NCBI GenBank assembly: GCA_028551475.1
Contig: CM052360.1
Location: 22,576,682 to 22,640,681 of the forward strand
Direction of reading: 5' to 3'
Origin: Casuarina equisetifolia
Taxonomy: Eukaryota > Streptophyta > Magnoliopsida > Fagales > Casuarinaceae
DNA length: 64,000 nucleotides
Of this stretch, positions 35,767-47,440 are shown piece after piece. The notes beneath the pieces are model-generated. The model had not been told where the DNA came from. It searched no databases and saw only the letters and a list, made by a program, of their open reading frames with translations. Position 1 is the first letter of the stretch; each line of letters begins with the position of its first letter. The position numbers and the translations under genes are program-made.

Positions 35767-37208
35767 TTATGTTGTTTGTATTTCCTTGGTCTTGATAATT
35801 CCTTTATGAATTTTGTCTCTTGTGAAATGACAATCGACTTCAATGTGTTTTGTTCTTTCGTGGACCATGAGATTCACAACTAATTTAAGAGTTGCATTGC
35901 TGTCGCAGAATAAGAGTGTGAGACCTTTTATGTGAACACCAAGGTCGCGAAGAAGTCCTCTCAACCAAATAACTTCGCAAGTAGTCTTAGCCATGGCTCG
36001 ATATTCAGATTCAGCAGATGAAAGTGATACGGTTGACTATTTCTTCGTCTTTCAGGATAACAATAACTTTCCTAGTTTAATACAATAACTAGTCGTCGAT
36101 CATCTACTTGTGGGGCAGGTAGCATAGTCTATGTCACAGTATGCTGTCATTTGCACGTTGCAATCTCTTGATAAAAGAATTCTTAAACCTAGACATCCCT
36201 TCAAGTACTTGATGACTTTTAGAGCAGCATTCATGTGAAATAATTTTGGTTCATGCATGAACTAACTAAGGATCTGGACAGCATAACAAATATTAGGTCT
36301 TGTCATGGTGAGGTAAATCAGTTTCCTAACGAGTCTCTGATAGCTAAAAGTGTCCTTTAGTGGAGGGTCTTCATCTAAAGGTGAAACTCCCACATCATAC
36401 TCAGGCGTTGTAAGGCTCAAATTATGTTTAAAAGGGATTACTGCTGGCTTGCAGCCAAAGAGACCGGCGTCAGAGATGATTTTCAAAACAAACTTGCGCT
36501 GACTGAGATAGATGCCTTTGGGAGAACGAGCAATTTCAATCTCCAAATAGTATTTGGGAGGTCCCAAATGTTTAATGTAGCATGTAGAGTGCAGATATTG
36601 TTTGAAATTATTAATAGTAGTGGGGTGACTTCCCATGATCAAAATATCATCCACATATATCAGAAGATAAATAGAGGAAGAACCACGACGCCATGTGAAT
36701 AATGAGTAATCATGGCGAGACTGACAAAAGTTGGTAGAGAGAAGAGCAAAAGTGAATTTTGCATACCATGGACGAGATGCTTGTTTGAGGCCATAAAGGG
36801 ATTTACAGAAATGACATATCTAAGACTCCCCCTGTCTGCGTAAACCCGGAGGAAGATCCATGTAGATTTCTTCATTAAGGTCACCATGAAGGAAGGCATT
36901 GTGGACATCCATATGATGAAGGGTCCAATTGCGGAAAGTAGTGATGGCAAGGAAAAAGCGAACGATGCCTTCTTTGGCCACAGGAGAGAAAGTATCCTAG
37001 TAATAAAAACCCTCTTTCTGAGTATAACCTTTGGCCACCAAGCGAGCCTTATAACGTCGTTCAATGGAATGACCTTATACACCCATTTGCAACCAATAGG
37101 GCGGCAATGGGAAGGACAGAAACCATATATCCCAAGTACGGTTGTCGGCAAGAGCACAAAGTTTATCTTCCATAGCTTGTTGCCATTTGGGGTCGTGAGC
37201 AGCCTCAT
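35767..37208 (-). pseudogene. Element D reverse transcriptase and RNase H
   Basis: The segment 37208-36660 shows GCKWVYKV and the following fingers and palm region in shifted frames. The catalytic YVDDILIMG lies at about 36657-36630, followed by YLHSTCYIKHLGPPKYYLEIEIARS, LSQRKFVLKIISDAGL and the TRPNICYAVQILS end of the thumb region. RNase H follows at 35994-35767 with KTTCEVIWLRGLLRDLG and HERTKHIEVDCHFTRD. The enzymes would copy element RNA into cDNA in cytoplasmic particles. At least three frame changes break the polyprotein. Confidence 0.88.
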
Positions 37209-37254
37209 GATAAGAAGAAGGTTCGCTCTCTACAGAAATCTGACTAATGCAACA

Positions 37255-37800
37255 TTAATGGTCGGGAGAAAGCCGAGCGATGATGACATAAGAAGAAATA
37301 GGATTCTGAGAGCCAAAAGAAGTCACACCAGAACATACATAATCTTGGGTCCAAATCGAGGGCTGAGTGGCACGTCTAGAGCATCGAAAAGCCACAAGAG
37401 GAGGTGTATGGTGTGGAAAAGGTGGAGTAACAAGGGCGGAGGAAGGGGCCATAGGAGGAGCAACATAAGGAACAATCGCCAATGAATCATCAGTAGCAGG
37501 TGATAAGGTAACGGGTAATGCGTGAGGCAGGGGCTCCAAAGCCAAGGAGGAAGGAGCAGTGAGAGTATTTGAGGTAGGTGAGGAGCTTGTAGGAGGTAAG
37601 GAGGTAGCCGTAGGAATAGGGATAGTAGTCGGGGCTAAGGAAGGCGAAGAAGGTGAGATCGAAATAGGCAAGTCAAGAACTATCATGGGCGAAGGAAACC
37701 CTATCTCATCCTCAAAAAACAATGGCCGAGACCTGTCTAGTAACTCAACAGAGACATCAGAAGATAACTAAGACTGAAAAGGAAAAACATTCTTATGAAA
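37255..37800 (-). pseudogene. Element D Pro/Ser-rich linker between integrase and reverse transcriptase
   Basis: The frame 37722-37255 encodes FFEDEIGFPSPMIVLDLP and then a long Pro/Ser/Thr-rich linker ending RCSRRATQPSIWTQDYV. This is the usual low-complexity stretch between integrase and reverse transcriptase of copia elements. Confidence 0.8.
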
Positions 37801-38697
37801 AATCACATCCCGGTTGATAAAGAAACAATTAGCGGCTGGGTCGTAGACACGGTACCCCTTCTGCAAGGGAGGTTAACCCATGAAAATGCAGCGAGTGGCA
37901 CAAGGACCTAGCTTATCTTGGGGACTAACGGTGGTTGCAAAACGAAGGCAACCAAAAACCCAAAGGTGAGTGGTCTCTAGAGGTTTCCCAAAAAGTAACT
38001 ATTGCCATAAAGAACTCGGGATGGCATGTGATTAATCAGGTAAGCAGTAGTGATCACACAATCGCCCTAAAAAATGTAAGGGATGGAGGCTTGGTACATA
38101 AGTGCCCAAGCGACCTCCAAAAGGTGTTTGTGTTTACGTTCAACAATTCCATTTTATTAAGGGGTATAGGTGCAAGAACTTTCATGTAAAACGCCACGAG
38201 AAGAGAAAAAAGAATAACAATGAGAGTTAAAAAAGTCACAGGCATAGTGAGAATGCGCTAAACGAAGGTGTGAAATTGGGTTTGAATGAGGGTAAAGAAA
38301 TTGGTGAGATAGGAGAGGACTTAGGACTTGGATTGCATGAGAAAAACCCAAGTACTATGAGAGAAGTCATTAACAAAGGTGAGGAAGAATCGAAAACCAT
38401 CACGGTGGGGTGTGTGGTAAGGCCCCATATGTTAAGGTGGAGGAGAGAAAAAATAGAAGAAGCATGGGAAGAACTGGAGGGAAAGGGGTTGCGAGGTTGT
38501 TTCGCAAGAGGACAAATGGGGCAAGCAGGGTGGGGAAATGAGGCACTATGACCCAAATGTTGGTGCAAAAGAGAATTATTATTAATGTTTGCATTACAAA
38601 AAGTGCCTTTAGGAAGGGAAGTACATTTGGAAAAATCAAAAGTGTCGGGATAGGAAAGCCAAAAATAAAGCCCTTGAAAAATGCTATCCAAGCCCAT
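37801..38697 (-). pseudogene. Element D gag-pre-integrase and integrase
   Basis: The frame at 38697-38236 has LLHQHLGHSA and CPICPLAKQPRNPFPSS (zinc-type HHCC region) and then HLNIWG, the start of the integrase core. Further frames give a GVLHESSCTYTP segment, NGIVERKHKHLLEVA (catalytic Glu region, about 38120-38165) and VFGCLRFATTVSPQDKLGPCATRCIFMG near 37880-37960. Frame changes interrupt the core. Confidence 0.82.
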
Positions 38698-38733
38698 CGA
38701 TTTGCTAGTCGAACAGGCTTGAAAAAAACAAGA

Positions 38734-39040
38734 CTAAAAATTCATGACGACATGGCAATCATTTTGTGCGCAAGCTTGAGAAACGGAGATAAGATTAAAG
38801 TGAAATTCGGGAACAAACAAGATATTTTTAAGGGTAATGGTAGGGATGAGTGTGACATCACCAATGTGAGTAACAGTGGTGATGTTCCCATTAAGAAGAC
38901 GAATAGATGATGAAGGGGAAAAGTTATGAATTTTGGAAAACAATTTTTTGTCACAAATAATGTGATCATTGGCACCTAAATCAATAATTCATGCATAAGG
39001 AGAAATCATGCATGAATCATGATCAGTAGGTTTACAGTGT
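38734..39040 (-). pseudogene. Element D protease with altered active site
   Basis: The minus strand reads IIDLGANDHIICDKKLF at about 38985-38935. The family motif is Asp-Ser/Thr-Gly-Ala, so the middle residue is now Leu. Downstream, SIRLLNGNITTVTHIGDVTL and LPEFHFNLISVSQ-type sequence is typical of copia protease. Confidence 0.82.
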
Positions 39041-39044
39041 AATT

Positions 39045-40614
39045 TTCAACAATTTTCAATGGTATGATTGGTCCGTTTGCAATGATCACAAAATAATTGG
39101 TTAGATCGGCCCCGAGAGGAGTTTTGGCCATTGGATCGGCGTGATCACAAGCCGCTGGATCCCCTGTGTACGCGTGCAGTATTCACTTGACTAGAGCCGT
39201 TGATTTAGGGGCTAGATGTAGGAGGCGCGATCGAGTAGGAGCCATCAGATAAAGGCGCGATTAGGGTGGGATAAAAATCGTTCGATTGGGGTCCTATCTC
39301 ATAAAACCCTAGGTTGAATGGCGTCGACCAAATATCGACACCATCAACAGCGCTGCTAGAGAGACCCCCGCCATTGCTACCACTGTCGCCGGCGCGACTA
39401 GAAAGGGCAGTTGAGAAGCAGTCAGATGAGCAGAGAGGATGATGTTGTTGCCGACACGAAGGTACTCGGTGGAGGCCAGGCACTGATTTTCTTCTTGAAC
39501 GGCGAGGAAGAACAAGCGGCGGATAGATGGTGGCGACACCATCATGAGAATCTGGGAGTGGAAGGCATCGTAAGACTCATTTAAGATTAAGAAGAAATGA
39601 GTGATGCAGTGGTCCTTGATCCTTTGGTGAAGTTGGTGGAGAACCGAATCAAGGGCGGCGATGGGGGTTTCGGTTTGGTCGAGTTCATTATAGAGAGTGA
39701 GGAACCGGTTGTAGACAACAAACATCACCGAATTGCCTTGTTTAAGATCGCTAAGGGCTTGCTTGACCTGAAAACGACAAACCCAATTAGAATGGCCATA
39801 GAGTTCTCGAAGAGAATCCCAAAGAGAATGGGCGTTGTTGGTCGGCGGAACAGCAGCAGTAACTTCTGGAGAGCATGTTGCTGATCCAAGCGCAAATGAG
39901 TTACACACATTTGCGCCACTGATGCAACAACTGCGCGTTGGTTGGAAAGGGGGCGGAGCCGTCGAGGAATCCATCCTTGTCTTTGGTGATAAGCACTTGC
40001 CAAAAGTCACGGGACCAAACCGTGTAATTAGTTGTGCCGAGCAAAGGGTGCATGAGAAGATGTAGTTCTAGGCCGTCAGAGGTGGCCATGTAGAGAGGGT
40101 CGCCGGGCTCAAGGTGGACAATAGTGGAGTAGGGCACGAAAGAGGATTGGGAGGGCGGGTAGGGATTTGGACCCAAACTCGAAAGATTCGGGTTGGGTGC
40201 CTGACCCATAAGTTGGCCCAGGTCGAGAACCAAGTAAGGATTGTGGCCCAAACTCGTGTAGGGTGGGTATGGGTGCAAACCCGAAACCAAATGATCAAGG
40301 TGGGTTAGGTTAAGATCGCCATTGATGGGCCATGCCGAACCAAGCCCAATTCGAGGGACAAGCAGAGGCGGGACTGACGGCCTAGGACTAGCATGGACCA
40401 AGGGAGGGGGCCAAGAGAGAAAAGGGTTCATCGGGAAGGAGCCCAAAGGGAAGGGTAGAGTGCTGACAGAACCTGAGGAGGGTGGGCTAGGGAGCATGAC
40501 CGGAGGGCGAGGCCCAGAAAATAAGTGAGAGCCAACAGGAGAGGCCGTGGGAGAAGAGTGTGGGGAGGCATCCTCGATGATGGGGGCATTAGGATCAATG
40601 GAGAGAGCGGCCAT
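39045..40614 (-). pseudogene. Element D gag with CCHC knuckle
   Basis: The ATG at 40614 opens a gag with a long Pro/Ser leader, then LLGTTNYTVWSRDFWQVLITKDKDGFLDGS. A frame change near 39.9-40.0 kb leads into the core frame 40010-39309, with SLWDSLRELYGHSNWVCRFQVKQALSDLKQGNS, YNELDQTETPI and FLILNESYDAFHSQILMM (UBN2-type). The knuckle CDHCKRTNHTIENC at about 39045-39090 keeps the CX2CX4HX4C spacing. The order and content are complete, but the gag is in at least two frames. Confidence 0.88.
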
Positions 40615-40706
40615 AAGGAAGTATGGAGAAAAAAAAAGGTGAAGAGGAATGAGGACAAGGAAGCTGAAAAAAGATAGAGCGGAAGCAAAAAAGATCAGGA
40701 AAAGAA

Positions 40707-40720
40707 GGCTCTTGATACCA
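40707..40720 (-). other. Primer-binding site of element D
   Basis: The minus strand reads TGGTATCAAGAGCC immediately after the LTR end GTGACA. It is an initiator-tRNA-Met type site. Confidence 0.9.
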
Positions 40721-40971
40721 TGTCACAAAGTGTGAGCGAAAGAAGCATGGGAGTTTGGGAATTCTCTGAATTGCTTACTTGGATATGAATGTACAATATG
40801 GCTGTCCTTTTATAGGAGAAGAACGATCCACTCTAGGAAATAATACAGGTAATAATGACATGATATTTTTCTACCATATAAGTAACTTCCCTAATAAGCC
40901 TACATTACATGGTGAGTATATCAACCTATACAAGGAAAGAATTACTACAATATATGATGGTATCTCCAACA
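40721..40971 (-). repeat. 5' LTR of element D
   Basis: It aligns end to end with 35402-35651. The conserved TATA-like CCTATAAAAGG is at 40816-40806. Confidence 0.95.
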
Positions 40972-43322
40972 GCAACAACAAAACAAAAAATGTGCAAATT
41001 TTACAATTTTTTACTGAGACATGGGACTAAAAAAAAAAGAAAAAAGAAAAAGAAAACTAATAACAAATGAATGAGATCCAAAAAAAACACAAAAAAATGT
41101 ATAGATTAAACAGATCAAAGAAAAAGACACATAACAAAAAAAAAAAAAGTAAGGCTTAAGTATAAGAGATCCAAAAAGGGGAGGACAAAAACAAAAAAAA
41201 AAGCAAAAAAAACTAATAGACTTCACATATACAAAAAGAGACATGGGATGAAAAAGAGAAAGAAACAAAAAAAAAATTAAAAAAAGAATAAGAGAAGGGG
41301 TAAATATAACCGATCGAAACAGCAAAGGAGAAAAAAAGAAGCAAAAAAATGAAATTTATAGACTTAACAGATCAAAAGAAGATATTGGAACAAAAATAGA
41401 TGAGGCCATGATTGAGCTTAGAAAAGAGAAAAGAGAGAGAGATAGAGATATTATAACATATGGGAGCCAAAAAAAAAAAACTCATTTGTTAAGCGAAATT
41501 TAAAAGGATGATGTAAAAACAATAATAATAAGACCTTTCTCAACCGAAAAACATGTTTATTGATATTTTTTGCCTAATTTCATGTAAAAGACTTGTGAAA
41601 TAGTTTTGCATAATAATCTTTTATCTAGTAATTACTTGATGTGAATATTTTTTACAATTTAATATATGGTTTTTTCACCTTGAATAATCATTTTTATAAT
41701 TTTATAAAGTATATTAAAAGTTTTATTTTTTCCAATGTCAGAGCTTCGGTTTAATATTTCTTCGCAATCTAAATTTAGTCTTTTTATACCATATGAAAGG
41801 ATCATGTACAACTCTCTTCGAAATATTTTATTAAAGAAAAATTACACAAAATCATACTTATCATTATATTACTTATTTGACGTGTACACTTGCATGTAGA
41901 ATTCCATCGAACAAGTTTTTGGACATGTACACTTGCATGTAAAATTTTATTAAACACTAGAAAATTTTGTTTTGCTAATCTTTATGGGAACAAATAGTGA
42001 ATGGTTCACTATGGAGGAAAATTTCTTTACTTGTTGCTTTTATTATGATTATTCTTACTTTTGTATAGACCATTTAGTTTGCTAAAAAAAAATTAATTCT
42101 TTTTGTTTTATTGAATGAGAGAAAACCAATACAATTTGCTTCAATAACGTTTTTCTATGATTTTGATTTCTTTACTTGTGCAATAAATGTTTATGGTTAT
42201 TTTGTATCAACTAAATGATATCATTTGAATATTTTTATTGTGCCTCTATTTTATATTCCCAATATTTTTTTATCTGCATGTGATTTTCAAGTTCTAAATA
42301 TAATATTTACAAGCACAAAAATGGGCATGCAACATGTCATTTTCCACCCTCGCACTATGCAAACTAAGAGAGGTACAAGAAAAGCATCAAAATCCAGTTA
42401 GGCCTTAAAAAATAGAATTAAATGCAAATAGGGTAATTTATTATTTTATATTTTTTTACTTGTCTACTGGATTTGAGTTTGTCCAAGATATTTTAGTAGA
42501 ATGCGAAAAGATGATGTGCATCACATTTGCTTCTTAGTTTTGGGCATACATCTTTCGGCAATGCATTTCATAACACTTGGTAGCAGCAGCCATGAATTAT
42601 GATGCACTAATCTTTTAGTATCGTTGCACTCACTTGAATTGTGAGGAGGGAAAGAAAGAACAACCAACAACCTACAAAATGAGAATGTAGTGTGGAAATA
42701 TTTGGCATAGCTGCACATTGTCCAAGGGATTATCCGATAAGAGTTGATAGTTCAAAGGCAAGCCATTCGCTCACTCTCTAAGAATGACAAGTACATAACC
42801 TTTCACTCTTAAGATTTACCCCACAGTATAAGAGTATTTAGTGGTCCCATATGCCCGCTAGTCTGCCCCTAATGAGCCTTCTCTCATGCGATCTAGTTTA
42901 TGAGTAAGAGTTGTCATCCATCATCAAATCTGAGTCAGAGACATTTTGCTTAAGCTAGATGTTGTCTCTGCCGTGAGATCTGTTCGGAGAAAAGGACTCT
43001 GCGCAGGTCGTGTGTTTGTTACATGTTGGGCTGATTCCTAGTCACGGCTTGCTGGTGGTGAGATGGAGGTGAAGCAACAGATTTGTGCTAGAGTGCCTTG
43101 AGTAACACTTTTCATAGCAAGTTGGTATCTCTAAGTAGTTTTTATTGCTGCAAATACTTTTTTCATACTTTACAAGCATTTGACACTATCTTATTACTTA
43201 ATTGGGTGAGGTTGGACTGTTGGAAATTATCATGTTGTCCATATTTTACTGTCCATAGAATGCATGTATATTTTATTGTCCATAGAATGCATGTATATTT
43301 TATTGTCCATATTTTATTGTCT
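40972..43322. repeat. Repeat family F, copy 3 (internally deleted)
   Basis: The A-rich tract continues from 34911-35401 across element D to 41460. It then joins directly to sequence equivalent to 3665 onward of copy 1. The minisatellite and outer interior seen in copy 2 are therefore deleted here. The right end near 43322 carries a small tandem repeat of TATTTTATTGTCCATAGAATG at 43240-43320. It then gives way to the GH2 gene fragment. Confidence 0.78.
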
Positions 43323-43355
43323 ATTCTCATAACTTTTTCTTTCTTGATTGGAATA

Positions 43356-45398
43356 GTTCCTTCAAGTTGGAAGATGCATGGATTCGATCGACCAATTTAT
43401 ACAAAAATAGTATATCCATTCCCACTTGTTGGAATATATTTTAATAATATTAGAATATATAAACATTTTGATGATGAAGAAAAATGGATATTATAATATG
43501 ATAATATTATAACTTTTTTTAGAATATATTGATAATTAAACAGAATTATAATATGAGAATATTATAATTAATATTTGATTATTTATGGGTTTCATAAGAA
43601 AATTAATGCTAGAATTGTATGCAGGAAATTGGGTTAGAATGAGCCCAATCCAAAAGTCTGACCCAGTCCAGAGTCTGACCTAGTTCAGAGTTTGACCTAG
43701 TCCAGAGTTTGACGCAGTCCAGAGAGATGCGACCCAGTCCAGAGTGCGACTCAGGCCCAGTGTGCGACCCAGTGCGCGACCCAGTCCAGAGTGCGCGACC
43801 CGCGACCACCTTAAGCGCCGCGACCCAGAATCCGACCCGCGATGACACTATGACTTCGCCGGTAGATTTGGCCACCCATTTCACCTCCGATCAAGGCGTA
43901 AGATAGCTCGTTGAAAAGCTAATGAAGAGGAGAAGATTTTTGTAAAGAAAAATCAAAGACCCATTGCTCAAAAGAGGATCAATTTTAAGAAATGGTGAAG
44001 CTCGTCGAGTTCTTGCACTAATTGCTCAAAAGTGAAATTGGAAGTAGATTAGAGAGCTTCTGAAGATGATTTCAAAGGGTTTTTATGAGGAAGAAGATGC
44101 TCTATCAATCTGTAAAGGACTCACAAAGAATTGATTCAAGATTGGAGAGAATTGAAGAAGATTTGAGTAAGACCCGAAACTTGCTCCACAAAACCCGAAT
44201 TATAGAATTTTAAGTTAAGACCAAAACAACACCGTTTTGGACGGGATTTTGAAATAAACGAAGGCAGAACCCCTTCTCCCACATTTTGTCTCTCTTAAGC
44301 TAAAAAATGGACAGAGAAGAGGGAAATAAGGAGCTCCAACAGGAAGAAGATTTGATGGTGCTCAGAAGTGTCAGAACGACTCTTTGAAGTGAGAGGTGAG
44401 TTGCTTTGAAGGTATTTAAGCAAGTTTGCCTCACCATGAAAGATAGTCCAAAAATCATAAGCAAAGAAAGGAATCTGTGAAGCATCTCATACTACTCATT
44501 CTAGCTCATCCAAGCCTATGATTTTGATCTTCATTGGGTGACTAATTTCTAAGCTCATTACTTGCTTATTAGAGAATCAATTTGTGCTTCATTATACTCT
44601 ATTATTGAAGTTGATTTTCTGCAAGTAGACTCTGCTAGGGTTTGAACGAATTTGGGGCTTTTGTCCATTTACTCTGTGTTGAGCCTCTAGCAGTTGTTTG
44701 AAGCTTCTGAACTTGTATTGCATATCTTACAGAAGCTAGTTCGAAATTTGTAATAAGCTTGATAACCTTTGACTTGTTGATGTGTGTTGAGACACACATT
44801 GTAATTGTAATCCTTGGTGTAAGGATTGTTTGACTCCTTGAGGAGGAGTTGGAAAGTGTAGGAGAAAGTTTCTCCTAACTTTGTAGTAAAGTGGACTTCA
44901 ACCGGTTATGTTGAAGGAGAAGAGGGTGGAAATAGGTGAAAAAGGGGCCGAACCACCGTGTAAACTTGTGTCTTGTCTCTCTTGTGTTTAATTATCTTTG
45001 AATGCTTTATTTGATTGTAAAAAGTAATTAAACATAAATTAGAAGTGAATTTTTAAAGAGAAACCTAATTCACCCCCCCTCTTAGGTTGCTATAGGATCC
45101 AACACCACTGGACCCTCCTCCTGTTCCTGTGGACAATTCCACCGGTTGATACATATGTAGATATTTACAATTATTTAGCTCATCACTATGTCTACTTGTG
45201 CTTCTTGATTCATTATCTATTATGTTTTGTTCTTTGTTTCTACTTCTTGATTAATATATGTACTACAGGAATTTGGCTTTTCGTATTTCCTGTGAAGTCT
45301 AATATTTTGCATTTGATAGGTCGTAGGATTTTGGTGCACTTTGAAGCTGTTGATTCTGCCTTTTATGCATGGGTAAATGGTGTTGTTGTAGGATATAG
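43356..45398 (+). pseudogene. GH2 beta-galactosidase fragment (two exons), split by a solo LTR
   Basis: The first exon piece reads VPSSWKMHGFDRPIYTKIVYPFPL (43356-43426) and continues after the LTR as DPPPVPVDNSTG (45110-45146). A TGA at 45147-45149 replaces the Cys codon expected in the PTGCYR motif of this family. The second exon, 45320-45398 with AG and GT splice borders, encodes RRILVHFEAVDSAFYAWVNGVVVGY. From memory these match the sugar-binding N-terminal domain of plant glycoside hydrolase family 2 enzymes resembling bacterial LacZ (Arabidopsis At3g54440-like). Catalytic domains are absent. It is a truncated, stop-bearing relic, left of the NRPE1 relic and on the same strand. Confidence 0.8.
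43427..45104 (+). mobile_element. Solo LTR, 1678 bp, with perfect CCACT duplication
   Basis: It starts TGTTGGAATAT and ends GGATCCAACA. CCACT occurs at 43422-43426 and 45105-45109. Removing it restores the GH2 reading frame. The 3' part has CACCCCCCCTCTTAGG, typical of the end of large copia (SIRE/Maximus-like) LTRs; that assignment is tentative. It shares GGAGAA..TCTCCTAA and GACTTCAAC(C/T)GGTT blocks with the LTR at 46443-47315. Confidence 0.93.
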
Positions 45399-46149
45399 GT
45401 AATTAAATATACTTGTAAGAATTTTTTTAAAATTTCAACTGTTTCCCCTCTATTTTGGAGCTTTTATTGGATACCTACCATATTACCCCATCATGTTTAG
45501 TTTTCTCAAACTTGTGCTACTTCCGTATTTTTCTTTTTTTCCCCCATGTAATAGAAAACCTCAAATATGTGAAATGTGGTGAATCAGCTAGTGTACTTCT
45601 TATTGATGAATCAGTTGTGGAGAAGAGATTAAAAATTCCAAAGAATAATAAATTCTATTTACCTCAAACAATGAGATTTGGTACGGTGAATGATTCGCCC
45701 TTATAATTGAGAGTCAATATAGTGGCATGAGATAGTTACAATAGAACAGAAGACATATAAGGTGGCTTTATTTGGGATTGGGTTGATCGGGTCAAGAATA
45801 CTTCTTGTTATTCATTAGAAGTATATTGGCTGACTAATAAATTACTTTGCTTATCATAAAAAGAAAGTATATTAAGCAATCAAAATCATGTCAAAACTTG
45901 AATTTCAGCATGCTTCATAGGTCCTTGAAAACTCTCCCCATTTCAGTTATTTGACATAAAATCATAAATTTAATTTACATGTTGTTAGAACCATATATGC
46001 TAATTCTAGAAGACGTGCATTCAGATAATTTTAAACTCAAGTTCAGTCTTGTCTGAATGTTAATAGCCACAGTCTAATACTCAAGATGAGGCCACTACAA
46101 CTATGCATGAGCAACTACAATATCTTTTCTCATGCAATTATTCTCTTAT
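45399..46149. other. No gene identified
   Basis: Probably the GH2 intron and unrelated DNA. The plus-strand frame ending at 45706 contains KYVKCGESASVLLIDESVVEK, which I do not recognise and cannot support as an exon. Confidence 0.4.
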
Positions 46150-47440
46150 TTAAGGTTCAAGTAACAAATTAGAGGCCATAAAGGTGAAACCTTGATGCAA
46201 AAACCAAAACGAGACAACTATCCATGTGGTTGATCCTAAAAGTGTAGAGTTCAAAGGAAGATGATTGCAAACTTTACTAGGAACTAACTTGATCACTGAA
46301 ACTTCACCCATACATGTCAACCCCTGCCCCAACACACCCCAGGGCTGTAATGCTAAAACTCTAATTCTTGTGTGAAAAGATGTTTCCTGCATTGGGTCCT
46401 CTATTTCTTCCTTTATTTTGGGATCAACATCGGAGAAATATTTGTTGGAAAATAACGTTTTGCTGTGACTAAAAATATTTTTGGTAAATATCAATTCTTA
46501 AAATATGTTTTTATATGTGCAAAAAGAAAAATTATAGGAAGTAAAAGGTGTACAAATTATAATATCAATTAATGATATTATAAAGTAACCAGGTTCCTAC
46601 ATTCCTTTATATTATAAAGATTTTCTCTTGATGATTTACATCTATTTGAAGTGTTCTCTTTGTGAAGAAAGTCCTTTAAGCTCACCTACTATTTAATTCG
46701 AGTTTGCTTATCTCTCAGTGACTCACAAAGGTTTGGTGATATTCGATTATCTGCTTTGATCTTCGATTATATACTCAATCATAGTTGATATTATTTATAA
46801 ACATTTACTGCACATAAATTTTGAGGAAAATCCGAAACTCTAATTTATTCAAATTGGGGATTTCATGATAGGAGTTCTGTATCTTGATATATATGCTTGA
46901 ATAGCTTATCTGATTAGCAATATCCCATAAACTAACATATTATTTGGGAATTTGCTACTGCACATGATCTTTTGATCATAACTTGTATTCGGACTTGAGA
47001 ATTCCTTTGAGAAGGAATTATTTAGATTAGGGAGAACATGTTCTCCTAATCAGATTGAGTAAAGGTGACTTCAATCGGTTGAATTGAAGGAAAAGAGGGT
47101 GGATGTAGAACTCTAAAATAGAGTGCTGAACCACCGTGGTAAATTGGGTATTGATTCTCTTGCTCTTTACTTGTTTAAATAATTTTGTCTGTTTGATTGC
47201 TTATTATCACATAACTTGTTAAATTATTTAATTGAATTTTTTATGTCATACAAAAGCATTGATTCGGTAGAATAACAATTCAACCCCCCTTCTTGTTAAG
47301 CCATAAAACCCAACAATATTTACCAAACATAATGATTTTGTTGGGCAAAGTTCTGGGGGTCTTGTCCCTAATAAACTTAATAGAAGGGTAGCCTTTGCAG
47401 AGCCATCTTTAGTTGCCCCACTAACCGTAGGTTTTGCCAA
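46150..47440 (-). pseudogene. Unidentified reading frame interrupted by a solo LTR
   Basis: Ignoring the LTR and one ATATT, the minus strand reads continuously from about 47400 as FIRDKTPRTLPNKIIMFGKY (left of the join) into FSDVDPKIKEEIEDPMQETS. It ends ...FHQGFTFMASN-like before 46150, with stops only upstream of about 47400. Continuity across the insertion point suggests that it was an open frame when the LTR arrived. I do not recognise the family. It could be a gene exon, part of a mobile element, or chance. Confidence 0.45.
46443..47315 (+). mobile_element. Solo LTR, 873 bp, with perfect ATATT duplication
   Basis: It starts TGTTGGAAAATAACG and ends AAACCCAACA. ATATT lies at 46438-46442 and 47316-47320. 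The 3' part contains TTCAACCCCCCTTCTTG, characteristic of copia LTR ends, and blocks shared with the LTR at 43427-45104. Confidence 0.93.

Larger units (their letters stand above)
35402..40971 (-). mobile_element. Structurally complete Ty1/copia element D (5570 bp)
   Basis: Two LTRs of 250 and 251 bp bound the element. A primer-binding site follows the right (5') LTR and a polypurine tract precedes the left (3') LTR. Flanks ACAAC (35397-35401) and GCAAC (40972-40976) form a 5-bp target duplication with one mismatch. By eye the LTRs differ at 11 positions plus one T-run length change, about 4-5%. All 11 are transitions, as expected from cytosine methylation and deamination. Gag, protease, integrase, reverse transcriptase and RNase H are all present in copia order but in shifted frames, so the copy is not autonomous. 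Confidence 0.95.

Noticed and set aside
37935..38910. Plus-strand frames opposite element D
   Set aside because: They are antisense to the integrase and protease of copia D.
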